Assembly: GCF_015191005.1 (NCBI RefSeq)
Contig: NZ_CP040442.1
Coordinates: 1,364,001 to 1,428,000, forward strand
Source: Kaistella flava (ex Peng et al. 2021)
GTDB lineage: Bacteria > Bacteroidota > Bacteroidia > Flavobacteriales > Weeksellaceae
Length of the DNA: 64,000 bases
Direction of reading: 5' to 3'
Positions within the stretch are counted from its first letter, which is position 1. Each line of letters starts with the position of its first letter. The notes beneath the pieces are model-generated. The model searched no databases and was not told the origin of the DNA. It worked only from the letters and a program-made list of their open reading frames with translations. Positions 43,427 through 50,488 of the stretch are shown here, piece by piece. The position numbers were made by a program, and so were the translations under genes.

Positions 43427-43834
43427 ATGCTATCCAAAAAATCCCAGTACGCACTCAGAGCCCTTTCCTATCTCGTTGGGAAAAAGAATGAAGGTCCAGT
43501 TTTGATTTCAGATATTGCAGCTGAGAAAAAAATCCCTTTAAAGTTTTTAGAAAATATTCTGCTTGAACTGAAAAAAGCCGAAATCCTCGACAGCAAAAAA
43601 GGAAAAGGCGGTGGTTATTTTTTCAATGCCAATCCGGCTGATGTTACGCTTGCCACGATTATTCGTTTGGTGAATGGGCCTATCGCGATGATTCCGTGTG
43701 TGAGTCTTAATTTTCATGAACAATGTCTGAATTGCAATCACGAACATTGCAGTTTACATGATGTTCTTATCGAAGTTCGTGACGCCTCTTTAGCGATTTT
43801 AGAAAAGAAAACTTTGCTGGATATTGCAGATTAA
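43427..43834 (+). CDS. Rrf2 family transcriptional regulator
   Basis: The 135-residue protein has the winged helix of Rrf2 (SKKSQYALRALSYLVG, the recognition helix IPLKFLENILLELKKAEIL, and wing GKGGGYFF). Cysteines cluster in PCVSLNFHEQCLNCNHEHCSLH, where CysR/IscR/NsrR relatives hold an Fe-S cluster, so it may sense redox or cysteine status. It lies 89 bp ahead of cysH on the same strand, and the natural inference is a regulator of the sulfate assimilation genes. Confidence 0.88.
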   Translation: MLSKKSQYALRALSYLVGKKNEGPVLISDIAAEKKIPLKFLENILLELKKAEILDSKKGKGGGYFFNANPADVTLATIIRLVNGPIAMIPCVSLNFHEQCLNCNHEHCSLHDVLIEVRDASLAILEKKTLLDIAD

Positions 43835-43923
43835 TTCGATATCTTTTTATTTGATTTATTAGTCCACTAATTTGGTAGGATAATAAATTTATTGCAAATT
43901 TGCTGACATTAAATAAAGAAATA

Positions 43924-44619
43924 ATGTTCTCAACAGAAGAAATTCAGCAAATAGAAACCCTTTCCCTCGAGCAAAGTCTTTCTAAATTGTGCGAGATGAT
44001 TCCAGACGGAATTGTCTTTTCAACTTCTTTAGGTCAAGAAGACCAAATCATTACCGATGTTATTTTTAAAAATAAATTACCCATAAAAGTATTTACATTG
44101 GATACGGGAAGATTATTTTATGAACATTACGAGCTTCTTTCCAACAACAATTCCAAATACAAAATCAAAACAGAAGTCTATTTTCCGGAAGCAGATGATG
44201 TTGAAAAGTTTGTCAATGAAAAAGGAATTAACGGTTTTTTCCATTCTGTAGAAAACAGAAAAGAATGCTGCTATATCCGAAAAGTAAAACCCCTCAATCG
44301 TGCTTTGAAAGGTGCGAAAATTTGGATTACCGGACTACGAAGTGAACAATCTGAAAACCGACATTCTTTAAAAATGCTGGAATTGGACGAAACCAGACAA
44401 CTTTATAAATTCAATCCACTACTCCACTGGACTTACGATGAGGTTTTAAAATATATTGATGAACATCAAATTATGGATTTACCTCTTCATAAAAAAGGCT
44501 TCATCAGCGTTGGTTGCAAACCGTGTACTAGAGCAATCGAACCCGGTGAAAATCCACGCGCTGGAAGATGGTGGTGGGAAGAATCTCAGAAAGAATGCGG
44601 TCTTCATTCAGAAAAATAA
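43924..44619 (+). CDS. cysH: Phosphoadenylyl/adenylyl-sulfate reductase
   Basis: The protein started at ATG 43924 has 231 residues. It reduces APS (or PAPS) to sulfite with thioredoxin. The PP-loop-like core has VFSTSLGQEDQIITDVI and VFTLDTGRLFYEHYELL. An Fe-S cluster motif is visible as RKECCYIRK and GCKPCTR, and the catalytic cysteine is in ECGLHSEK at the end. The CC...CxxC pattern is that of APS reductases, consistent with the lack of a cysC gene here. It lies 18 bp ahead of cysD. Confidence 0.9.
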   Translation: MFSTEEIQQIETLSLEQSLSKLCEMIPDGIVFSTSLGQEDQIITDVIFKNKLPIKVFTLDTGRLFYEHYELLSNNNSKYKIKTEVYFPEADDVEKFVNEKGINGFFHSVENRKECCYIRKVKPLNRALKGAKIWITGLRSEQSENRHSLKMLELDETRQLYKFNPLLHWTYDEVLKYIDEHQIMDLPLHKKGFISVGCKPCTRAIEPGENPRAGRWWWEESQKECGLHSEK

Positions 44620-44637
44620 AAATTCTAAAACTCGATT

Positions 44638-45546
44638 ATGTCAAAATATCATTTAAATGATCTGGAGCAATTAGAAGCGGAAAGCATTTATATCATGCGG
44701 GAAGTTGCGGCTCAATTTGAAAAACCAGCGTTATTATTCAGCGGTGGAAAAGATTCTATTTTGTTGGTTCATTTGGCGATGAAAGCCTTTGCACCGATGA
44801 AAATTCCTTTTCCATTAGTTCATATTGATACAGGTCATAATTTCCCGGAAGCCTTGGCTTACCGATATTTTTTAGCCAAAGAAATCGGAGCAGAATTAAT
44901 TGTTAGAAAAGTTGAAGATACGATTCACAAACAAAAACTGACAGAACCTAAAGGAAAATTCGCTTCCCGAAATTGGTTGCAAACGCATACTTTATTAGAA
45001 ACGATTGAAGAATTTCAATTCGATGCCTGTATTGGTGGCGCAAGACGTGATGAAGAAAAAGCCAGAGCCAAAGAATGATTTTTCTCTGTTCGGGACGATT
45101 TCGGACAATGGGATCCAAAACTTCAAAGACCAGAATTATGGAAAATCTATAACGGACGAATTCACAAAGGTGAAAATGTTCGGGTCTTCCCAATTTCAAA
45201 CTGGACGGAACTTGATGTCTGGAACTATATTAAAAAAGAAAAGATTCAGTTACCATCAATCTACTTTTCACACGAGAGAGAAGTTTTGGAATATGAAGGT
45301 CAACTCATTGCCGTTTCAGATTTTATTCAAATTGATGAAGACGATGTTATCTCTACCAAAACCGTTCGATACAGAACTGTTGGTGATATGACCTGTACGG
45401 CAGCGGTAGAAAGTAATGCAGCGACTTTAGATGAAGTTGTTCAGGAAATTACCGCGTCAAGAATTTCGGAAAGAGGTGAAACCAGAATCGATGATAAAGT
45501 AACCGAAGCCGCAATGGAAGACCGAAAAAAAAGAGGCTATTTTTAA
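44638..45546 (+). pseudogene. cysD: Sulfate adenylyltransferase subunit 2, interrupted by an in-frame TGA
   Basis: The frame from ATG 44638 to TAA 45544-45546 equals 303 codons, the length of E. coli CysD (302 residues), but codon 147 is TGA (45076-45078). The first part (MSKYHLNDLEQLEAESIYIM ... GGARRDEEKARAKE) ends before the stop, and the same frame continues FFSVRDDFGQWDPKLQRPELW and ISNWTELDVWNYI to RKKRGYF. Family members read AKERxFS here, so CGA (Arg) changed to TGA by one transition. The PP-loop LLFSGGKDS is in the first part. A truncated product would lack half the enzyme. A sequencing error is the alternative. Confidence 0.85.
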
Positions 45547-45565
45547 TGAGCAATCAGTAATGAAT

Positions 45566-45619
45566 AATGAGCAATTGGTAATAAGGAACTCAATTATTAC
45601 TCAATACCAATTACTCATT
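45566..45619. repeat. Inverted repeat between cysD and cysN
   Basis: AATGAGCAATTGGTA (45566-45580) faces TACCAATTACTCATT (45605-45619), matching at 14 of 15 positions with a 24-base centre. The words also occur after hemJ (40184-40234). It could fold into a hairpin in the cysD-cysN transcript, but it belongs to a dispersed family and has no proven role. Confidence 0.6.
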
Positions 45620-45637
45620 GCTAATAAATAAGAAAAC

Positions 45638-46876
45638 ATGGATATATTAAGATTAATGACTGCTGGAAGTGTTGATGATGGTAAAAGCACCTTAATTGGC
45701 CGCCTTTTATACGACAGCAAAAGTATTCTGGTCGATCAACTGGAAGCCTTGGAAAAACAGTCTAAAAATAAAAATTCAGACGGAATCGATTTAGCGATTC
45801 TTACCGACGGTTTGCGTGCCGAACGAGAACAGGGAATCACCATCGATGTGGCGTACCGATATTTCTCGACACCGAATCGGAAATTTATTATTGCAGATGC
45901 TCCCGGTCACGTTCAATACACGCGTAACATGATTACCGGCGCGTCGAATTCTGATTTGATGATTATCCTTATCGATGCACGACAAGGCGTTATTGAGCAA
46001 ACCAGAAGACACAGTATCATCGCTTCTCTTTTGAAAATTAAGCACGTCGTCATCGCGGTGAATAAAATGGATTTGGTTAATTATTCAGAAGAAGTTTTTG
46101 AAAATATTAAAACAGATTATCTGGAAATTGCTAAAAAACTGAACCTCAGCAATATTCAGTTTTTCCCGATTTCTGCTTTAGATGGAGATAATATTGTCGA
46201 CCGCTCTACCAAAATGCCTTGGTTTAAAGAAAATTCTTTATTAGAATATTTGGAGCAAATTGAAATCAATAAAGAAATTAATCTGGAAGATACTCGCTTT
46301 CAAGTACAGTTTGTCATTCGTCCGCAAACCGAAGAATTCCATGATTATCGAGGTTACGCAGGAGAAATCGTAAGTGGAATTTATAAAAAAGGAGATCGCA
46401 TAAAAGTGCTTCCGCAAAATATAGAAACCACTATTTCTAAAGTTGAAACTGGCGGAAAAGAAGTCGATGAAGTTTTTGCGCCACAACCTGCCGTGATTCA
46501 TATTGAAGATGATATCGATATTTCGCGTGGTGATTATTTTGTTCATGCAGATCAAATTCCAAACGTGGCTAATGAATTCGAAGCGTTGGTTTGTTGGATG
46601 GATCATAAAGAATTAGTTCCCGGAAATAAATACTTTCTCCAACATAGAAGCAAATTGATTAAAACCATTATCAAAGAAATCGATTATAAATTAGATGTGA
46701 ATTCTTTAGAGAAAACTCCAACTGACTCCGTAAAACTGAATGAAGTTGTACGAGTTACTATAAAAACCGCGAGTCCGTTGGTTTTCGATTCTTTTGAAAA
46801 AAATAAAGGAACAGGAAGTGCCATTTTGGTTGATGAAACCAGCAATTCAACTGTTGGCGCGGTAATGATTCTATAA
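45638..46876 (+). CDS. cysN: Sulfate adenylyltransferase subunit 1 (GTPase)
   Basis: The 412-residue protein is the GTPase partner of CysD that drives APS formation. The translation-factor motifs are AGSVDDGKSTLIGRLLYDS (G1), EREQGITIDVAYRYF (G2), ADAPGHVQYTRNM (G3) and AVNKMDLV (G4), followed by two beta-barrel domains. The length shows CysN alone, without a fused CysC kinase. It is intact although cysD upstream is not, and is separated from it by an inverted repeat. Confidence 0.92.
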   Translation: MDILRLMTAGSVDDGKSTLIGRLLYDSKSILVDQLEALEKQSKNKNSDGIDLAILTDGLRAEREQGITIDVAYRYFSTPNRKFIIADAPGHVQYTRNMITGASNSDLMIILIDARQGVIEQTRRHSIIASLLKIKHVVIAVNKMDLVNYSEEVFENIKTDYLEIAKKLNLSNIQFFPISALDGDNIVDRSTKMPWFKENSLLEYLEQIEINKEINLEDTRFQVQFVIRPQTEEFHDYRGYAGEIVSGIYKKGDRIKVLPQNIETTISKVETGGKEVDEVFAPQPAVIHIEDDIDISRGDYFVHADQIPNVANEFEALVCWMDHKELVPGNKYFLQHRSKLIKTIIKEIDYKLDVNSLEKTPTDSVKLNEVVRVTIKTASPLVFDSFEKNKGTGSAILVDETSNSTVGAVMIL

Positions 46877-46879
46877 TCC

Positions 46880-48406
46880 ATGACCGAAGTTCAACCTAAT
46901 AATATGCATCCGATATTCCTTAATTTGGAAAGGATTCCCGTATTATTGGTTGGACATGATGAATTGATTTTAAAGGCAGTAAAACAAATCTGTCGAAATT
47001 CCATCCATTGTAAAATCAAAATTTTTGACGAAAATATTTCAGAAGAAATCATTCAATTTTCTTCGGACAAATCCAATATCATTCTTTACCATCGAAAAAT
47101 GGAAGAAGATGATTTTCAGAATTTTGCCTTATTAATAATTTCTACTGAAGATCATGAATACGAAGAACACCTTCTTCAACTTTCTCAAAATAAAAATATC
47201 CTCATCAACGTCATCGAGAAACCACAAATCAGTGATTTCTCTTTGGTTTCTGTTATTAAAAAGGAAAATATAAAATTGGGAATTTCTTCAAATGATTATT
47301 CACCAGAAGTTCAGGAAAGAATCAACCGAATTATCGAACACAGCATTCCATCTGATCTTGAGGAGTTTATTGAAAAATTGAAATTCGCCTACAAAAACCC
47401 TTTAATGAACCGAGATGATGAACTGAAATCGCTCGATACGATTACGGCTGATTATCTTGATCAGAAACAAAAACGTCCTCTTGCCAATTCAGAATTCGAA
47501 AATTTAGAAAAAATAACGAAAGCGGTTCGCCGTCGTTCTAATATCTATCTTGGTATTATCGGCGTCATGGTTTTAATTGGTGTTCTTTCTTATATTCTTT
47601 TTGAATTTCAATTATTCCCAGACATTAATGCATTTCTAAATGCTGACAATCATATTTTCTATAAAATGTTGGCGGTTGGTTTCGTCGCAGAATTGGTTGT
47701 CGGGAGTACGGGAATGGGTTATGGAATTATTTGTACCACGATTCTTTTGATGCTGAATATTGCGCCGCCAATCATTAGTGCAAGTATTCACTCGGCAGAA
47801 ACATTTACGTCTGCAGCAGGAAGCATCAGCCATTTCCGATTAAAGAATGTGAATATGAAGTTGGTAAAAGCCTTAGCGATTCCAGCAATTATTGGTGCGA
47901 TTATCGGCGCATTATCACTTACTTATTTCGGGCAACATTATGCTCCTATTGTAAAACCAATTATTTCCTGTTATACTTTATATCTCGGAATTAACATTTT
48001 ACGAAACGCTTTTAAAAATAATAGAAAGGAAAAACGAATTCAGAAATCCGGACGAAACATCAAAATTTTAGGATTGTTTGGCGGTTTTATCGATTCGTTT
48101 ACCGGCGGCGGTTGGGGACCGATGGTTACCGGAACTTTATTAAAAGACGGACGAACGCCAAGATACGTGATTGGGAGTTCTACGCTATCAAAATTTATTT
48201 TGACCATTACCAGCGCAATCACTTTTGTAATAACGATTGGTATTCAGCATTGGAATATTGTTCTCGGACTTTTGATTGGTGGAATCGTTACGGCACCTTT
48301 TGCAGCAATGCTTACGAGCAGAATTCCGATTAAGAAAATGTTTGTGGTTATTGGTATTCTTATAATTACTTTGAGTGTTATTTCGATTGTAAAATCGTTG
48401 AGTTAG
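46880..48406 (+). CDS. Fusion of a siroheme-synthase-like Rossmann domain and a TSUP (TauE/SafE) transporter
   Basis: The 508-residue protein has two parts. Residues 1-200 align in style with the precorrin-2 dehydrogenase part of CysG/Met8 (PVLLVGHDELILKAVKQ; NVIEKPQISDFSLVSVIKKE; LGISSNDYSPEVQERI). The usual GGG nucleotide loop is replaced by VGHDE, so NAD binding and catalysis are doubtful. From 221 to the end are about nine hydrophobic segments of the TSUP family, which moves sulfite, sulfate or taurine-derived anions (GSTGMGYGIICTTILLMLN; GGFIDSFTGGGWGPMVTG). It starts 3 bp after cysN and so is translationally linked to the sulfate genes. A role in sulfur anion transport is likely but not proven. 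Confidence 0.85.
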   Translation: MTEVQPNNMHPIFLNLERIPVLLVGHDELILKAVKQICRNSIHCKIKIFDENISEEIIQFSSDKSNIILYHRKMEEDDFQNFALLIISTEDHEYEEHLLQLSQNKNILINVIEKPQISDFSLVSVIKKENIKLGISSNDYSPEVQERINRIIEHSIPSDLEEFIEKLKFAYKNPLMNRDDELKSLDTITADYLDQKQKRPLANSEFENLEKITKAVRRRSNIYLGIIGVMVLIGVLSYILFEFQLFPDINAFLNADNHIFYKMLAVGFVAELVVGSTGMGYGIICTTILLMLNIAPPIISASIHSAETFTSAAGSISHFRLKNVNMKLVKALAIPAIIGAIIGALSLTYFGQHYAPIVKPIISCYTLYLGINILRNAFKNNRKEKRIQKSGRNIKILGLFGGFIDSFTGGGWGPMVTGTLLKDGRTPRYVIGSSTLSKFILTITSAITFVITIGIQHWNIVLGLLIGGIVTAPFAAMLTSRIPIKKMFVVIGILIITLSVISIVKSLS

Positions 48407-48503
48407 AGTAATTTTTTTTTTAACCACAAAAGTCACAAAAGTTTTTGATTTCTGAAGTTTAAAATAATGCTGATGAAAAGTTCATAAAATATTTCTTGAA
48501 AAT

Positions 48504-48645
48504 TTTTAACCGCAAAAGATCCAAAAGGTTTATTTATCAGGACATTCAAAAGGTTGCAAAAGATACATGGAATAACGCTCTTAATTATTTACATTCTTTT
48601 GTACTATTTTTTTTCAATTGCCTTTTGCTTCTTTTGCGGTTAAAA
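48504..48645. mobile_element. MITE-like element, copy A (142 bp with 25-bp terminal inverted repeats)
   Basis: The left end TTTTAACCGCAAAAGATCC... and the reverse complement of the right end TTTTAACCGCAAAAGAAGC... match at 23 of 25 positions. A second element with the same ends and length (143 bp) is at 63798-63940. There is no coding sequence. It may be a non-autonomous transposon or a REP-type palindrome. Confidence 0.65.
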
Positions 48646-48647
48646 TA

Positions 48648-48675
48648 AAAAAACCTTCCATTACAGAAGGTTTTT
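48648..48675 (-). terminator. Hairpin downstream of the lipoprotein gene
   Basis: AAAACCTTC pairs with GAAGGTTTT across a seven-base loop, flanked by A and T runs. It can act in both directions. Confidence 0.7.
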
Positions 48676-48755
48676 AAATATATTTTGCAACAATTAACTT
48701 ATTGCGAATTTCTAGGACTATAATTTAAATAAAAACAGACTTCATTTAAATTGAT

Positions 48756-49193
48756 TTAATAATGATAAGAAATACTGTCTAAAGGTTTCCCTCGGTTATA
48801 TTTTTTTATATAAATCAATTTCCCTTTTTCATTATAGTGTTTCCAATCGCCAGAATAAAACCAGTGGATAAAATCATCGGTAACTTCAGTTGTCGATTGT
48901 CCTTTTATCTTCGTTTTTCCGTTAGGATGAAAAATTCTTGTCTTGATGATATCTTTCCTATAAACGTCTTTTTGATAATTCGTATTATCAATCGACGTAA
49001 ACCAAACACCAACTTTATTACCCTTTCTATATTTTCCTTTTGAAACAAAATCTCCCTGCTCGGTAGAATTAGTTTCTATCCATTTGCCATTTCTTTTTTG
49101 AATCTTGTCTTCCTTTACATATTGATTAATTCTCGCAGGACCACAAGATACCACGGACACCATTATAATTAAAAGAAAACATTTTAGATTCAT
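48756..49193 (-). CDS. Lipoprotein with YwqK/MORN-like repeats
   Basis: The 145-residue protein starts with a signal peptide and lipobox (LIIMVSVVSCG, Cys17). The rest has short strand repeats of the MORN/toxin-antitoxin YwqK type (KGKYRKGNKVGVWFTS, FHPNGKTKIKGQST, YSGDWKHYNEKGKLIYIKKYNRGKPLD). Such repeats occur in surface or antitoxin-like proteins of Bacteroidota, with no firm role. It lies four bases after kbl on the same strand, so it is probably co-transcribed. Confidence 0.7.
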   Translation of the reverse strand: MNLKCFLLIIMVSVVSCGPARINQYVKEDKIQKRNGKWIETNSTEQGDFVSKGKYRKGNKVGVWFTSIDNTNYQKDVYRKDIIKTRIFHPNGKTKIKGQSTTEVTDDFIHWFYSGDWKHYNEKGKLIYIKKYNRGKPLDSISYHY

Positions 49194-49197
49194 AGAA

Positions 49198-50391
49198 TTA
49201 AATAACTCCTAAATCCTTTCCTACTTTTTCGAAAGCTTCAATTGCTTTGTCTAAGTGTTCTCTGGTATGAGATGCAGAAAGTTGAACTCTGATTCTCGCT
49301 TTTCCTTTTGGTACAACCGGGAAGAAAAATCCGATAACGTAAATTCCTTCTTCCATTAAATGTTCCGCCATTTTTTGGGCTAAAGGTGCGTCGTACAACA
49401 TTACCGGAACAATCGCTGCATCACCGTCAGGAATGTCAAAACCTTTGGCTTTCATTTCTTTTCTAAAGTATTCTGCGTTTTCCATTACCTGATCTCTCAA
49501 AGTTGTGTCGTCGGAAATCATGTCCAACACTTTAATCGCTGCACCAACGATTCCAGGAGCCAAAGAATTCGAGAATAAATAAGGTCTGGAACGCTGTCTC
49601 AACATATCGATGATTTCTTTTTTACCGGAAGTAAATCCGCCAAGCGCGCCGCCTAATGCTTTTCCTAAGGTTGAAGTAATGATATCTACTCTACCCATTA
49701 CATCGTTTGCTTCATGAGTTCCACGACCGGTTTTACCGATGAATCCTGTAGCGTGAGAATCGTCAACCATTACCAAACAGTCGTATTTATCTGCTAAATC
49801 ACAAAGTCCTTTCAAATCAGCAACAATTCCGTCCATTGAGAAAACACCGTCTGTAACGATGATTTTAAAACGGTGGTCTTTTTTGGAAGCTTCAATTAAC
49901 TGCTCTTCCAAATCTGCCATATTATTATTTTTAAAACGGTATCTCGCAGCTTTACACAAACGAACACCATCAATAATTGAAGCGTGGTTTAATTCATCAG
50001 AAATAATTGCATCCTGATCGGTAAACAATGGCTCGAAAACTCCACCATTTGCATCAAAACATGCAGCATATAAAATCGTGTCTTCTAAACCGAGGAAATT
50101 AGAAATCTTCGCTTCCAGTTCTTTATGAATATCCTGAGTTCCGCAGATGAAACGTACCGAAGACATTCCGTAGCCGTGGCTTTCGATCATATCTTGCGAT
50201 GCTTTCATCACTTCTTTATTATTAGACAATCCCAAATAGTTATTGGCACAGAAATTTAAAAGTGTTTTTCCGTTGGCTTCAATCACCGCAGATTGCTGTG
50301 AAGTGATGATTCGCTCGTTTTTGAACAAGCCGTCGTTTTTAATATTTTGAAGTTCGTTCTGTAAATTTTCCAGATAATTTTTAGAAATCAT
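49198..50391 (-). CDS. kbl: Glycine C-acetyltransferase (2-amino-3-ketobutyrate CoA ligase)
   Basis: The 397-residue PLP enzyme converts 2-amino-3-oxobutyrate and CoA to glycine and acetyl-CoA in threonine breakdown. The PLP lysine is in TSTLGKALGGALGG (SxxxKA type), with FCANNYLGLSNN near the N-terminus and VMVDDSHATGFIG with the PLP aspartate. Length and motifs suit KBL among the alpha-oxoamine synthases. Threonine dehydrogenase is not seen nearby. It heads a short transcript with the lipoprotein gene. Confidence 0.93.
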   Translation of the reverse strand: MISKNYLENLQNELQNIKNDGLFKNERIITSQQSAVIEANGKTLLNFCANNYLGLSNNKEVMKASQDMIESHGYGMSSVRFICGTQDIHKELEAKISNFLGLEDTILYAACFDANGGVFEPLFTDQDAIISDELNHASIIDGVRLCKAARYRFKNNNMADLEEQLIEASKKDHRFKIIVTDGVFSMDGIVADLKGLCDLADKYDCLVMVDDSHATGFIGKTGRGTHEANDVMGRVDIITSTLGKALGGALGGFTSGKKEIIDMLRQRSRPYLFSNSLAPGIVGAAIKVLDMISDDTTLRDQVMENAEYFRKEMKAKGFDIPDGDAAIVPVMLYDAPLAQKMAEHLMEEGIYVIGFFFPVVPKGKARIRVQLSASHTREHLDKAIEAFEKVGKDLGVI

Positions 50392-50420
50392 ATTTAATTA
50401 TTTTGAATCGCTAAAATACG

Positions 50421-50447
50421 AAAAAAAGCACTCTTTCAAGTGCTTTT
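50421..50447 (-). terminator. Terminator of the M1 peptidase gene
   Basis: AAAAGCACT and AGTGCTTTT form a nine-pair stem with a six-base loop, and the minus strand continues with T. Confidence 0.85.
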
Positions 50448-50488
50448 CTAATTTTGTTATTAATAACATAAGGTTAAATTCAACGCTT

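Larger units (their letters stand above)
48407..48755. other. Repeat-bearing intergenic stretch after the sulfate cluster
   Basis: No gene is seen in these 349 bp. A half arm like the MITE ends lies at 48416-48441 (TTTAACCACAAAAGTCACAA), a full element at 48504-48645 and a hairpin at 48648-48675. Genes for sulfite reductase and uroporphyrinogen methyltransferase do not follow. Confidence 0.6.

Noticed and set aside
45076..45078. TGA in cysD as selenocysteine or programmed readthrough
   Set aside because: The family residue is Arg, not Cys, and no recoding hairpin is evident directly after it. A nonsense change or an error is simpler.
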